64,000 nucleotides of DNA from Trueperaceae bacterium (GCA_020354625.1 CP070651.1:3072239-3136238); one strand, 5' to 3'. Shown: positions 23,740 to 33,326, counted from the stretch's first letter. Numbers and translations are program-made. The notes: generated by a model from the sequence alone, not told the origin.

Positions 23740-24936
23740 GTGGCAGAAGATCCTTCAGCGACAACGTTTTCCGTGACCGATGCCGGCGAACCTCTGAGCC
23801 AGCGCAGCAAGAGCCAGGCTCAAATCATATGGGAGCAGTTCCGCAAGCACGAAGCCGCCCTCATCGGTGGGGGTATTCTGATCATCATGTATCTGATGAC
23901 GGCCTTGGCGGGCTTTATAGCACCCTACGGCCTCAATGAGTACCGGCGTTTCCCGGTCACCGCCTTCCACCCACCGAGCAAGATCCACTGGTTCGATCCT
24001 GAGACGAAAAGGTTGGCCAAGCCTTTTGTGTACGTCACCACAGCCGAGCGCGACCCCGTCACCCGGCAACGCGTATACAGAGAGCAACCGCAAGAGGGCG
24101 AGTACCCGATACGGTTTTTTGTAAGGCGCCCAGAACACTCCTACAAAATCTTGGGGCTTTTCAGGAGCGACCTCAAACTCTTCGGTGTCGATGAGCCCGC
24201 GAGGCTCTTCCTTTGGGGCACCAACAACCTCGGCAAAGACCTCTTCTCCAGGGTTCTCTTCGGAGGTCAGATCAGCCTAACCATCGGCCTCTTAGCCGTC
24301 TGGGTCTCTCTCTTTCTCGGTTTGTTACTCGGAGGTGTGGCGGGATTCTACGGGGGCCGCATAGACGACTTGATCATGCGCCTCGTGGAAATTTTCGACG
24401 CCATACCGGGGCTCTTTTTGCTGATCGTACTCGCCTCGCTGCTCAAAGATCCACGCAATCCTCTGGCACAGGCCTTCGGCCTGAAGATGACCTCGGCCGA
24501 AACCTTTTTGATGGTGGTGATCGTACTCGGCCTCGTCGGGTGGGGTGGTCTGGCACGAACGATAAGGAGCCTGATCTTGAGTATTCGCGAACAGGATTAC
24601 GCTCAAGCCGCCAAGGCGCTCGGCGCGAGTGAAAGCCGCATCCTCTGGCGCCACCTGCTCCCCGCTACCGCCAGCTACGTCATCGTGGTGTTAACGCTGG
24701 CGATCCCAGGATTTATATTGGCAGAGACAGGACTCTCGTTTATCGGTTTGGGGCCGAGCGAGGTCGACTCCGCAAGTTGGGGACTCTTGCTGCGTGACGC
24801 AACCGCCCGGGGTATCAGCATTCAGTTCGTGCCCTGGCTGCTCCTCCCAGGAATCCCTATTTTCTTGGCCGTCCTAAGCTGGAATTTGGTCGGTGATGGG
24901 TTGCGTGATGCCTTCGATCCGAAAAAGCGTCGCTAA
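23740..24936 (+). CDS. Peptide ABC transporter permease (DppC type, with large loop)
   Basis: 398 aa from GTG 23740 (GAGGGA upstream); the frame is open to 23701 and overlaps the previous gene if started there. After the first helix (about 50-70) comes a ~110-residue polar loop (YGLNEYRRFPVT... to ...LKLFGVDEPARLFLWG) that is longer than in E. coli DppC and probably lies in the periplasm. GTNNLGKDLFSRVLFGG then begins the transmembrane domain, and DYAQAAKALGAS is the EAA loop. Confidence 0.9.
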   Translation: MAEDPSATTFSVTDAGEPLSQRSKSQAQIIWEQFRKHEAALIGGGILIIMYLMTALAGFIAPYGLNEYRRFPVTAFHPPSKIHWFDPETKRLAKPFVYVTTAERDPVTRQRVYREQPQEGEYPIRFFVRRPEHSYKILGLFRSDLKLFGVDEPARLFLWGTNNLGKDLFSRVLFGGQISLTIGLLAVWVSLFLGLLLGGVAGFYGGRIDDLIMRLVEIFDAIPGLFLLIVLASLLKDPRNPLAQAFGLKMTSAETFLMVVIVLGLVGWGGLARTIRSLILSIREQDYAQAAKALGASESRILWRHLLPATASYVIVVLTLAIPGFILAETGLSFIGLGPSEVDSASWGLLLRDATARGISIQFVPWLLLPGIPIFLAVLSWNLVGDGLRDAFDPKKRR

Positions 24937-25075
24937 AACGCCCCATTATGTTTTATACTTAGGGTGCTCAAACTCTAGGGTCGCTTTTTGTGGGGTTACT
25001 CGGTTTTTAGATGTCTGCGCGCAAAGCCCTGGGAGTATAGCGTAAAATGGCCAGCTATGAGGAGTGTGCTTGAGG

Positions 25076-26089
25076 ATGGCGAGTTCTGACCGACTGGTAG
25101 AAGTTTCCGATCTGAAAACTTATTTTGACACCGACGAGGGCACGGTCAAAGCGGTGGATGGGGTGAGCTTCCACATCGATCGCGGCGAAACGCTAGCAGT
25201 GGTCGGCGAGTCGGGCTCGGGCAAATCTGTCATGAGTCTCTCGATCATGAGGCTGATCCCTCAACCCCCTGGTCGTATCGCTGGTGGAGATATTATTTTC
25301 GACGGGCAAAAGCTCATCACCAAGAGCGAACGCGAGATGCGCCGCATCCGGGGCAATGAAATCTCCATGATCTTTCAAGAGCCTATGACCAGCCTCAACC
25401 CTGTCTACACTGTCGGAGACCAGATCGCCGAGGCGATCGTTCTGCACCAAGGTAAAAGCTACCGTGAAGCAGTCAAGCTCGCCGCCGAAATGCTCGATCT
25501 CGTCGGGATTCCCGAACCGGCAAAAAGAGTGAAGAACTACCCGCACCAGATGTCGGGGGGTATGCGGCAACGCGTCATGATCGCCATGGCCCTGTCGTGT
25601 GGCCCCAAGCTTCTTATCGCGGATGAGCCGACTACCGCGCTCGACGTGACTATCCAAGCACAAATTCTGGACCTAATGAGAACCCTTCAGAAAGAGATCG
25701 GCATGAGCATCATGTTTATCACACACGACCTGGGTGTGGTTGCAGAGATGGCTGATCGTGTGGTGGTGATGTATGCGGGTCGAGCTGTAGAGGAAGGGAA
25801 TGTCGAGGAGATCTTTGGGAGGCCGAGGATGCCTTACACCGTCGGCTTGCTCAACTCGATTCCGCGCGTCGACAAGGCTGCACTACACCAAGAGCGGCTC
25901 GAGGCGATCCCTGGAAACGTACCCAACCCGCTCTACCTCCCCGAAGGTTGCTCTTTTCATCCGAGATGTAAGTTTGCAATCGATCAGTGCAAAGACGCTA
26001 TCCCCAATCTCGAGGATTCTGGAAGTGGACACATGGTACGTTGCATCCGCTGGCAAGAACTCAGCCTGAACGAGGAGGTCGTAGCATGA
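25076..26089 (+). CDS. Peptide ABC transporter ATPase (DppD type)
   Basis: About 337 aa. ATG 25076 is listed; TTG 25070 has better spacing (6 nt) to GAGGAG and is a real alternative. Walker A is GESGSGKS, the signature is MSGGMRQR, and Walker B is [12 protein letters not shown]. The C-terminal oligopeptide/dipeptide domain with [14 protein letters not shown] holds the cysteines of the 4Fe-4S or metal site found in DppD/OppD. It follows the DppC gene after a 139-bp gap containing possible -10 boxes (TATACT, TAAAAT). Confidence 0.92.
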   Translation: MASSDRLVEVSDLKTYFDTDEGTVKAVDGVSFHIDRGETLAVVGESGSGKSVMSLSIMRLIPQPPGRIAGGDIIFDGQKLITKSEREMRRIRGNEISMIFQEPMTSLNPVYTVGDQIAEAIVLHQGKSYREAVKLAAEMLDLVGIPEPAKRVKNYPHQMSGGMRQRVMIAMALSCGPKLLIADEPTTALDVTIQAQILDLMRTLQKEIGMSIMFITHDLGVVAEMADRVVVMYAGRAVEEGNVEEIFGRPRMPYTVGLLNSIPRVDKAALHQERLEAIPGNVPNPLYLPEGCSFHPRCKFAIDQCKDAIPNLEDSGSGHMVRCIRWQELSLNEEVVA

Positions 26090-27105
26090 CCTCGGCCGTA
26101 CAACAAACGACTCAAGAGAGCGAAACTAGTGGCGCCAGCACCGAGCCACTCCTCGATGTGCGCAATTTACGCAAGTATTTCCCCATTCGTGGCGGGGTCT
26201 TCTCACGCGTGGTTGCCAACGTAAAGGCTGTCGAAGACATCAGTTTCACGGTCAATAAGGGAGAAGTCGTCGGGCTAGTGGGGGAATCGGGCTCGGGTAA
26301 GACGACGGCCGGTCGGAGCATTCTCAGGCTGATCGAGCCGACCTCCGGCGAAGTCGTCTTCGAGGGGACTGACGTCACCACCCTATCCAAATCCCAGATG
26401 CGGGAATACCGCAAGAAGATGCAGATCATCTTCCAAGATCCCTTCGCAAGCCTCAATCCCCGGATGACGGTAGGCGACATCATCGGTGAGGCGCTTCAAA
26501 TCCATAATCTTGCCAGAGGAAAAGCCCGAGAGGAACGGGTGGCCAACCTCCTTGAACGGGTCGGCTTGGCTGCCGCTCACATGCGGCGCTATCCCCACGA
26601 GTTTTCCGGGGGGCAACGTCAGCGTATCGGGGTTGCCCGCGCGTTAGCGGTCGATCCGGTGTTCATTGTGGCCGATGAGCCCGTCTCGGCTCTCGATGTA
26701 TCGATCCAGGCTCAGGTTGTCAACCTCCTTCAAGATCTCAAGGACGACTTGGGTCTTACACTCCTCTTTATCGCCCACGACCTCGGTGTGGTCGAATACA
26801 TCTCCGATAAGGTAGTGGTGATGTATCTCGGTAAAATCATGGAGATTGCACCTTCTAAAGAGCTCTATGCCAATCCCGTCCACCCGTATACAGAAGCCCT
26901 CCTGTCCGCCGTGCCCATTCCGGACCCGACACTGAAACGTGAGCGCATCCTCCTGCAAGGCGACATCCCGAGCCCGATCAACCCACCCTCAGGTTGTGTG
27001 TTCCGCACCCGTTGCCCGATCGCTATCGAAGACTGCAAGCACATTTCTCCACCGCTCGAAGAAGTGAGCCCTGGGCATTTCAAAGCTTGCATCCGGAGGC
27101 CGTAA
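26086..27105 (+). CDS. Peptide ABC transporter ATPase (DppF type)
   Basis: 339 aa from ATG 26086, overlapping the previous stop as ATGA; the frame is open ~100 bp upstream inside the previous gene. Walker [10 protein letters not shown], signature FSGGQRQR, Walker [13 protein letters not shown], and a C-terminal [14 protein letters not shown] motif. It forms the heterodimeric motor with the DppD-like subunit. The operon therefore encodes a complete five-part importer. Confidence 0.93.
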   Translation: MTSAVQQTTQESETSGASTEPLLDVRNLRKYFPIRGGVFSRVVANVKAVEDISFTVNKGEVVGLVGESGSGKTTAGRSILRLIEPTSGEVVFEGTDVTTLSKSQMREYRKKMQIIFQDPFASLNPRMTVGDIIGEALQIHNLARGKAREERVANLLERVGLAAAHMRRYPHEFSGGQRQRIGVARALAVDPVFIVADEPVSALDVSIQAQVVNLLQDLKDDLGLTLLFIAHDLGVVEYISDKVVVMYLGKIMEIAPSKELYANPVHPYTEALLSAVPIPDPTLKRERILLQGDIPSPINPPSGCVFRTRCPIAIEDCKHISPPLEEVSPGHFKACIRRP

Positions 27106-27123
27106 GTTTGGGATACAGGGCCT

Positions 27124-27273
27124 GTGGACGATCGTAACGAGCGACAACCTTTCAGCCGGCGTGAGATCTTGGCTCTCATCTTCGCAACGTACCGCGCTTC
27201 TTTGCCATACGTCTTGTTCTTTATCATCGGCCTTCTCGTCGCCACCTGGTTGGTAACGACGATCTTGTTCTAG
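27124..27273 (+). CDS. Small single-helix membrane protein (49 aa)
   Basis: GTG 27124 to TAG 27271-27273. The product begins MDDRNERQPFSRREIL, a charged cytoplasmic part, and continues ALIFATYRASLPY and one hydrophobic helix, VLFFIIGLLVATWLVTTILF, to the end. AGGG lies a few bases upstream. It sits between dppF and the polyprenyl synthase gene, 32 bp before the latter. Its coding character is good and the topology is clear (N-terminus inside, one C-terminal helix). The function is unknown; a membrane-associated regulator or assembly factor is possible. Confidence 0.65.
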   Translation: MDDRNERQPFSRREILALIFATYRASLPYVLFFIIGLLVATWLVTTILF

Positions 27274-27305
27274 TCTCCCCTGTACCTTATCGGGGGCTGG
27301 AGACT

Positions 27306-28328
27306 ATGCGAAGCTGGCACGATAACTGGCAAGAGGTCTTCCCTAAAAAGATTCGCGAGACTGTCCTCGCGACGTTGCCGAAGCAGCACCGCTTAGAAGA
27401 GCTCACCCGCTTCTACCAACTCCTCGGTGACTACCCCCACCGAACGGGCAAGGTATTGCGGGGTCAACTCTTGCTCTTGTCGACCACCGCACACGGCGGG
27501 CGCTGGCGTCATGCATTGACCGTGGCTGCCGCGCTCGAGCTTTTCCAAAACTGGGTATTGATCCACGACGACATCGAAGACGCATCGGAAGAGAGACGAG
27601 GATCGCCCACACTCCATAAGCTTGCTGGAATCCCCCTAGCTCTAAACGCAGGCGATGCACTGCACGTCTATATGTGGGATCTACTGCTTACACCGCCGGT
27701 GCAAACGTTACCGCGTGCAGATGAGATATTGCGCGAGTTCGTGTGGATGATTCACCGTACCGCGGAGGGGCAACATCTCGACCTAAGCTGGATCGACGAA
27801 AAGCGCTTCGATATCAGTGAAGAGGCTTATCTCGAAATGGTGACGTTAAAGACGGCCTTTTATACGGTCGCCTGTCCGCTCCGCATGGGGGCGCTTTGTG
27901 CTGACCAAGAACCGAGTGAGGATCTTTGGAAGGCTGGGCGAGAGTTGGGCGTTGCCTTCCAAATCCGGGATGACGTGCTCAATCTCTCTCCCGGCATTTC
28001 ATACGGTAAAGAGTTTGCCGGCGACCTATACGAAGGAAAGCGTACACTTATCCTCGTTCACCTCTTCGCTCACGCCACCGCTGACGAAAAGACGGAGCTC
28101 AGCGAACGCCTCGGAAGGTCACGTTCGCTAAAACGGCCTGAAGATATCGAGCGCATCCTCGAGCTCATCGAACGCTACGACTCGCTCACCTACGCCCAGA
28201 AAGTCGCTGATAACAAAGCGAAGGCCGGGTTGAGGCAACTGCGAGAAGTAGCTGCCGATTTTCCAGAAAAGAGAGCGTCCGCTACGCTTATTGGGCTCCT
28301 ACAAACGCTATCCCACCGGAACAAGTAG
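27306..28328 (+). CDS. Polyprenyl (isoprenyl) diphosphate synthase
   Basis: 340 aa, class I prenyltransferase. The first aspartate motif is DDIED at 88-92, followed by RRGSPT. The second is DDVLN at 222-226, with Asn at the last position instead of Asp, and GDLYEGKRTL follows. It extends DMAPP, GPP or FPP with IPP. Chain length cannot be set from sequence by eye; carotenoid, menaquinone or undecaprenyl precursors are all possible. It overlaps the convergent roadblock-like gene by 21 bp. Confidence 0.9.
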   Translation: MRSWHDNWQEVFPKKIRETVLATLPKQHRLEELTRFYQLLGDYPHRTGKVLRGQLLLLSTTAHGGRWRHALTVAAALELFQNWVLIHDDIEDASEERRGSPTLHKLAGIPLALNAGDALHVYMWDLLLTPPVQTLPRADEILREFVWMIHRTAEGQHLDLSWIDEKRFDISEEAYLEMVTLKTAFYTVACPLRMGALCADQEPSEDLWKAGRELGVAFQIRDDVLNLSPGISYGKEFAGDLYEGKRTLILVHLFAHATADEKTELSERLGRSRSLKRPEDIERILELIERYDSLTYAQKVADNKAKAGLRQLREVAADFPEKRASATLIGLLQTLSHRNK

Positions 28329-28688
28329 CTGTGTTCCCGTAAAACGCTCATTCAGTGTTGCCGCTACCTCACGGAGACGGGAACTCAGGTCGAGGGGGTG
28401 TTTGCTAGGCGTCATCAAGTAGAGAAAATATCGGCGTTGCAAGAACCAGTGGACGAAAAACGCGTGGTTTTGGCCGACGAGCATCCACTCATCTATCTTC
28501 TCACCACTAAACGCCTCGAACGTCTTAAATGGGAACTCCGTCAAGTAGGCGGCCAAACCCTCGTGCCTCATATCGGCATGATGCCCATGGCTAAAAACGA
28601 CCAACCCGTTGACATCCACCACACCGACTCCCAAACCACCCGTCTCGTCGTGTAGGGGCACTAGCAGTCGACTCAAGTCATGACCCAT
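28308..28688 (-). CDS. Roadblock/LC7-like domain protein
   Basis: 126 aa from ATG 28688. The longer open frame to 28838 reads back over the comF start and is a shadow. The protein begins MGHDLSRLLVPLHDETGGLGVGVVDVNGLVVFSHG, shown here as two family traits: a helix then the two central strands of a roadblock fold. Members such as MglB regulate small GTPases in motility and polarity, but no GTPase gene is adjacent. Start choice is uncertain because no good ribosome-binding site is visible. Confidence 0.6.
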   Translation of the reverse strand: MGHDLSRLLVPLHDETGGLGVGVVDVNGLVVFSHGHHADMRHEGLAAYLTEFPFKTFEAFSGEKIDEWMLVGQNHAFFVHWFLQRRYFLYLMTPSKHPLDLSSRLREVAATLNERFTGTQLLVPVG

Positions 28689-28745
28689 GCCTATAAGGTA
28701 GAGGATCGAGCGGGAATTTACCGTAACTTTTTCATGTGATCCACA

Positions 28746-29390
28746 ATGTTGTTTCAACTTAGCCGTTGCCCGATCTGCCAACGAAGGGGAAATCGTCGTG
28801 ACGGCTGCTGCCACCAGTGCCGCCAGACGCTCTTTCAACCACAGAGGGAGGGGAAGCTCATCTCGTTAGGCCTCTACCGAAAGGAGCTAGAACGAGCGGT
28901 GAGAGCCCTTAAATATCGCCACGCCGTCAGCCTCGCCAACCTCTTTGCGACAAAGATGGCTGAAGAGATCAGCCACAGTGGATGGTTGCTCGACGTGGTG
29001 TGCGCTGTACCTCTACACCGTAACAGGCACTTCCAGCGCGGCTACAATCAGTCTACCCTCATCGCGAAACCGCTCGCAAAAAAGCTCGGAAAGCCCTATC
29101 GTCCGCTCCTAAAGCGCGTGAGGCCTACCGAGCCACAAACCTTTCTCACACAAGAATCTCGATTCACCAACGTGCAAAGCGCCTTTTGGGCCGTTGCGGC
29201 ACACGACCTTACCGTACTTTTGGTCGACGATGTCATCACTACCGGGGCCACCTTCGCTGCCTGTCAGCGTGCGTTGAAGCAGGCCGGAGCGAGATTCGTC
29301 TACTCGGCAGTCGTGGCCCGTACCGTAGTGGACGATATCTCCCCTAAGCACCGCACATACAACTCAGAGCTAACCCGAGAAGATCCTTAG
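28746..29390 (+). CDS. comF: ComF family phosphoribosyltransferase-like protein
   Basis: 214 aa. The N-terminal zinc ribbon uses C8, C11, C22 and C25. VPLHRNRHFQRGYNQS and the PRPP loop VLLVDDVITTGAT are the family signatures. ComF homologues act in DNA uptake at the inner membrane. With the pilin genes 6 kb away this fits natural competence, known in Deinococcus-Thermus. The 3' end overlaps the convergent PAP2-like gene by 4 bp. Confidence 0.9.
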   Translation: MLFQLSRCPICQRRGNRRDGCCHQCRQTLFQPQREGKLISLGLYRKELERAVRALKYRHAVSLANLFATKMAEEISHSGWLLDVVCAVPLHRNRHFQRGYNQSTLIAKPLAKKLGKPYRPLLKRVRPTEPQTFLTQESRFTNVQSAFWAVAAHDLTVLLVDDVITTGATFAACQRALKQAGARFVYSAVVARTVVDDISPKHRTYNSELTREDP

Positions 29391-29830
29391 AGCGTGACAA
29401 CCGCGCCGGTACCTATCCCGATGAGCGCGCCGACGATCACTTGGGGGTAGGTGTGACCGAGTAACGTCTTCAGCGCTTGTGGTTGAAACCCCTCATCAAA
29501 CAGGTGGGCCAGTTCCTGAACAAGCTCGTTGATCAACTCTGCTTGCATCCCCGCCGCGCGACGAATTCCACTCGCGTCATAGATAACGATCGATCCAAAA
29601 ACGGCTGCCAACGCGAAAAAAGGACTTCCCCAACCGTGTACCATCCCCAAGCTCGTCGCCAGCGCTGCCACTGCAGCCGAATGAGAAGATGGCATCCCTC
29701 CGGTATCGAGAATCCGATCGAACGCCCAACGTCGCTCGGTGGCAAGCACCAACAACACCTTGAGGCTCTGGGCCACAATTACAGAGATAAAGGCAGCCCA
29801 AAGAGGAGTGTTGGTGGCGAGGCTAATCAT
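29387..29830 (-). CDS. Divergent PAP2 family membrane protein (YuiD-like)
   Basis: 147 aa from ATG 29830 with GGGGTG upstream; GTG 29836 is an alternative. GGMPSSHSAAV is the phosphate-binding motif of the acid phosphatase/haloperoxidase-like DUF212 group. Three to four membrane helices are visible. A lipid phosphate phosphatase role is possible but unproven. It overlaps the folD stop and is the last gene of the efp-accB-accC run. Confidence 0.85.
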   Translation of the reverse strand: MISLATNTPLWAAFISVIVAQSLKVLLVLATERRWAFDRILDTGGMPSSHSAAVAALATSLGMVHGWGSPFFALAAVFGSIVIYDASGIRRAAGMQAELINELVQELAHLFDEGFQPQALKTLLGHTYPQVIVGALIGIGTGAVVTL

Positions 29831-30677
29831 TTCCACCCCGCCGAAGCAACGCGGCAGTCACCGTGTTTTTGATGACCATAGCCACCGTTACCAAGCCGGT
29901 ACCGCCCGGCATAGGTGTCAGATACGAAGCCACCTCCGCCACATCAGGGCGAACATCACCTTTGATCTTGCCATCGTCACGGCTGAAACCGACATCGAGC
30001 ACCACTGCCCCCTGCTTGATCATGTCCGGAGTGATCAGCCCCGCTTTGCCAACTGCGCTCACCAAGATGTCAGCCTGACGAACCAGGGCGGGAAGATCCT
30101 TTGTCCGAGAATGTGCGATAGAAACGGTTGCATGCCGCCTGAGAAAAAGGGCTGCGGCCGGCTTACCCACCAGGTTGGAGCGCCCTACTATAACCACATG
30201 CTTGGACTCGATCTCGATCCCGAAGTGATCGAGGATCGTGATCAGACCTGTGGGTGTACACGGAAATAGCCCAACCTGGCCACTCCACAACCTCCCTACG
30301 TTGACCGGATGAAACCCGTCGACATCTTTCTCTGGATCGATGGCGTTGAGGATCGCCGTTTCATCCAAACGGTCCGGCAGTGGGAGTTGCACGAGCACCC
30401 CATCGACTCGATCGTTCTCATTGAGCCGTGCGATTAGAGAGAGGAGTTCTTGCTGATCTGCATCTGCTGGTAAGACAACGACTTCGGAGAAGATACCTGC
30501 ACGTCTGGCCAGGCGCTCTTTACTACGAACGTACGAGATACTGGCAGGATCATCACCCACCCGCACGAACACCAATTTCGGAGGGAGATCGAGAGACCGT
30601 ATCGCCTCCATGACCTCGTCTAGCAGCGCATCTGCAACCTCGCGCCCATCGAGACGATATGCAGACACCCCTCCCAC
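29823..30677 (-). CDS. folD: Bifunctional methylenetetrahydrofolate dehydrogenase/cyclohydrolase FolD
   Basis: 284 aa from GTG 30677 (GTG 30668 possible). YVRSKERLARRAGI carries the catalytic Tyr and Lys, VQLPLP is the folate loop, VVIVGRSNLVGKPAA the NADP-binding site, and PMPGGTGLVTVAML-like PMPGGTGLVTVAMV the C-terminal signature. It interconverts methylene-, methenyl- and formyl-THF for purine and formyl-Met synthesis. It follows nusB with no gap. Confidence 0.95.
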   Translation of the reverse strand: MGGVSAYRLDGREVADALLDEVMEAIRSLDLPPKLVFVRVGDDPASISYVRSKERLARRAGIFSEVVVLPADADQQELLSLIARLNENDRVDGVLVQLPLPDRLDETAILNAIDPEKDVDGFHPVNVGRLWSGQVGLFPCTPTGLITILDHFGIEIESKHVVIVGRSNLVGKPAAALFLRRHATVSIAHSRTKDLPALVRQADILVSAVGKAGLITPDMIKQGAVVLDVGFSRDDGKIKGDVRPDVAEVASYLTPMPGGTGLVTVAMVIKNTVTAALLRRGGND

Positions 30678-30678
30678 C

Positions 30679-31152
30679 CTACCCTTGTAGCGGCGTTGTG
30701 GTTGCTAACTTCTTATAGAGTTTTGCCAACACACCGTTGACGAAACGACCAGACTCTTCTCCGCCAAACTTCTTGGCAGTTCTCACAGCCATCTCGATGG
30801 TTACTTCCTTGGGAATCTTTGGGGCAAAAAGAAGTTCGGCAACCGCAAGACGCAATACATTGAGGTCCGTCTGGGCCATCTGAGAAAAGCTCCACCCTTC
30901 GATGAGGTCGAGCAGCTGGCGTTCGATCTCCTGCTGGTGTTCCGCATACGCACGAATAAGCTGGTCGGCAAAGCGGATCGTTTCGAGCTCGAGGGTAGAA
31001 CCGTAGAGCTCTTCAGTCTCGACATCGGATGAACCCGGCTGAAGATCCTCACGGACTTGCTGCCAGACATCGAGGAGAGGCAACCCACCACGTTCTGCCT
31101 GAAAGAGAGTCTGGAACGCGATCTCTCGAGCTCTCTGCCTAGCCACGCCCAA
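30679..31152 (-). CDS. nusB: Transcription antitermination factor NusB
   Basis: 157 aa, all-helical. RQRAREIAFQTLFQAE at the N-terminus binds boxA RNA; the C-terminal EMAVRTAKKFGGEESGRFVNGVLAKL is the usual end, given here in two parts. It works with NusE (S10) on rRNA operons. The start overlaps the asp23 stop by 14 bp. Confidence 0.93.
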   Translation of the reverse strand: MGVARQRAREIAFQTLFQAERGGLPLLDVWQQVREDLQPGSSDVETEELYGSTLELETIRFADQLIRAYAEHQQEIERQLLDLIEGWSFSQMAQTDLNVLRLAVAELLFAPKIPKEVTIEMAVRTAKKFGGEESGRFVNGVLAKLYKKLATTTPLQG

Positions 31153-31483
31153 GACCCTCTGGTAGTTCGATCGCTTCCACTTTGACGTTTACCGTATCGA
31201 CCTGCAGACCGGTCATCGAAGTAATGGCCTCGCGAACGGCCACCTGAGCCTTCACAGCCACCTCTGGGATTCGAACCCCGTAGACGACACTCACCGTCAG
31301 ATCGACAGTCACCTGTTGACCTTCACGTGCGATGCGAATGCCTTTTAGACGACGCCCACTCAACACCTCGCCCACCCGAGCAACCGGAGAGGCAGGCCTT
31401 ACACCGTCGACCTGATCCAGGGCAAGCTGAGCAATCCCAAAGAGTACGTCTTGTGAAATCGCTAGCTCGCTACCTTCAGTCAC
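31139..31483 (-). CDS. Asp23/Gls24 family envelope protein
   Basis: 114 aa. The fold signature is clear: ISQDVLFGIAQLALDQVDGV, then VTVDLTVSVVYGVRIPEVA and VREAITSMTGL. In Firmicutes these proteins associate with the membrane and respond to cell-wall stress. Between accC and nusB it is a common arrangement and suggests a constitutive role tied to lipid synthesis. The start overlaps the accC stop by 4 bp. Confidence 0.9.
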   Translation of the reverse strand: MTEGSELAISQDVLFGIAQLALDQVDGVRPASPVARVGEVLSGRRLKGIRIAREGQQVTVDLTVSVVYGVRIPEVAVKAQVAVREAITSMTGLQVDTVNVKVEAIELPEGLGRG

Positions 31484-32814
31484 ATCATCCTCCTCGCAAC
31501 GAAGTTAGTGTACACCGCACCACGTTGAAAAAAGGCGTTCTCAAGTACGCGAAGATGGAAAGGGATGGTCGTTTTGACACCCTCTAGGACCGTCTCCTTC
31601 AAGGCACGACGCATGCGTTCGATCGCCTGCTCACGATCCGGCGCCCACGCGATGAGCTTACCGATGAGACTGTCGTAGTTCGGAGGGATCTTGTATCCAG
31701 AATAGACGTGAGAATCCACTCGGATACCCGGACCGCCTGGCCAATGCACATCGCTCAGCGTACCAGCTGCTGGCCGAAAATCGTTCTCTGGGTCCTCGGC
31801 ATTGATGCGTACCTCGATGGCGTGACCGTTGAGGACTACATCCTCCTGGTTCAGAGGGAGACCCATTCCAGCCGCCACCTTCAACTGTTCACGGACCAGA
31901 TCTAGCCCAGTGATCATCTCCGTCACCGGATGTTCGACCTGAAGCCGCGTATTCATCTCACTAAAATAGAAATTCCCATCTCGATCTACCAAAAACTCAC
32001 AGGTACCGGCTCCCCGGTAGTCGATATGCGCGGCAAGCCGCACCGCTGCATCGGCAATTCTCTGTCGCAATGGGTCGGGGATCAGGCTCGGCGCCTCTTC
32101 AAGAAGCTTCTGATAGCGCCGTTGGATCGAGCAATCTCGATCGAAAATATGTAACACTTTACCTTCACCATCTCCGAAGACTTGGATCTCGATATGGCGT
32201 GGCTCTTCGATATACTTTTCTACGTACATCTCCGGATTCCCGAAGGCCGCTCTGGCCTCTTCTTGGGCATTGACCATATTACGCTCAAGATCATCAGCGC
32301 TGTGCACCACGCGCATACCACGCCCTCCACCACCCGCACTCGCCTTGAGGATAACAGGATAGCGCACCTGTTCTGCAAAGACGAGAGCATCTTCGACAGA
32401 AGACAAGTCACCCGAGCCCGGTGTGACCGGCACATCTGCTTCTTCGGCCAATTTCCGCGCTTCTATCTTATTCCCTATTCGCCGAATGCTATCGGGTCGT
32501 GGTCCTATGAACACGAGATTGTGTTCCTCGCACTTCTGTGCAAACTCTGCGTTTTCAGCCAAAAACCCATAGCCCGGATGGATTGCATCGGCACCCGTCA
32601 CCAACGCAGCAGAGAGCAGGTTTCTTACGTTGAGATACGATCCCGCAGCAGGAGCTGGTCCGATGCAGATCGCTTCATCGGCGAGCAAGACCGGCAGTGA
32701 AGCTTCGTCTGCTTGCGAGTAGGCGACGACACAGTGAACACCTAGCTCCTGAGCGGTTCTAAGGACACGGAGAGCGATTTCACCTCGGTTGGCGATAAGA
32801 ATCTTCTTGAACAC
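31480..32814 (-). CDS. accC: Biotin carboxylase subunit of acetyl-CoA carboxylase
   Basis: 444 aa, ATP-grasp enzyme. FKKILIANRGEIALRVLR opens the biotin-carboxylase N domain, GGGGRGM is the glycine-rich ATP lid, and FSEMNTRLQVEHPVTE carries the catalytic Arg and Glu. It carboxylates biotin on AccB for malonyl-CoA formation. It lies 20 bp downstream of accB. The carboxyltransferase genes accA and accD are not in the window. Confidence 0.96.
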   Translation of the reverse strand: MFKKILIANRGEIALRVLRTAQELGVHCVVAYSQADEASLPVLLADEAICIGPAPAAGSYLNVRNLLSAALVTGADAIHPGYGFLAENAEFAQKCEEHNLVFIGPRPDSIRRIGNKIEARKLAEEADVPVTPGSGDLSSVEDALVFAEQVRYPVILKASAGGGGRGMRVVHSADDLERNMVNAQEEARAAFGNPEMYVEKYIEEPRHIEIQVFGDGEGKVLHIFDRDCSIQRRYQKLLEEAPSLIPDPLRQRIADAAVRLAAHIDYRGAGTCEFLVDRDGNFYFSEMNTRLQVEHPVTEMITGLDLVREQLKVAAGMGLPLNQEDVVLNGHAIEVRINAEDPENDFRPAAGTLSDVHWPGGPGIRVDSHVYSGYKIPPNYDSLIGKLIAWAPDREQAIERMRRALKETVLEGVKTTIPFHLRVLENAFFQRGAVYTNFVARRMM

Positions 32815-32834
32815 AGTCGGTCCAGGAGGGGGGC

Positions 32835-33326
32835 TCAGCCCGGATCGATTCGGAACAAGACCTGGCCGTATTCAACCGGTTCCTCGTTACGGACCAGAAC
32901 CTCGACAACAGTACCGACTGTTTCGGCTTCGATTTCATTCATGAGCTTCATCGCTTCGATAATGCAAAGCACCGTACCGGCACTGACCCGATCCCCCACC
33001 TTGACATAGGGCTCCGCATCTGGGGCCGGAGCCGAATAGAAGGTGCCGACGATCGGGGCTATGACCTCGACGTGGTGTCCACCCGTCTCCTCCTCGGGCT
33101 CGACGCGCTCTCCTTCACTCACTAGCACAGGCCGCTGGCTCGGTTGCGGAAGCAGTTGCGATATCGCATCCGGCAACTGCTGAGGAGCGGACATCTGTGC
33201 CACGGACTGGTGAAGATCGATACCCCGTTTTAAAGAGAGTTTGTACTCACCCGTTTCAAAGGTAAACTCACTCACATCCGCACCGGCAACTGCATCGAGT
33301 AGCTTCTTGATGTCTTTGACATCCAT
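32835..33326 (-). CDS. accB: Biotin carboxyl carrier protein
   Basis: 163 aa. The N-terminal helical part is followed by a Pro- and Gln-rich linker (about 45-85) and the biotinyl domain from about 88. The biotin lysine is K127 in EAMKLMNE. PIVGTFYSAPAPDAEPYVKVGD is the usual domain opening, here with the normal thumb. Its start abuts the efp stop (ATG within TGATGG). Confidence 0.95.
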   Translation of the reverse strand: MDVKDIKKLLDAVAGADVSEFTFETGEYKLSLKRGIDLHQSVAQMSAPQQLPDAISQLLPQPSQRPVLVSEGERVEPEEETGGHHVEVIAPIVGTFYSAPAPDAEPYVKVGDRVSAGTVLCIIEAMKLMNEIEAETVGTVVEVLVRNEEPVEYGQVLFRIDPG

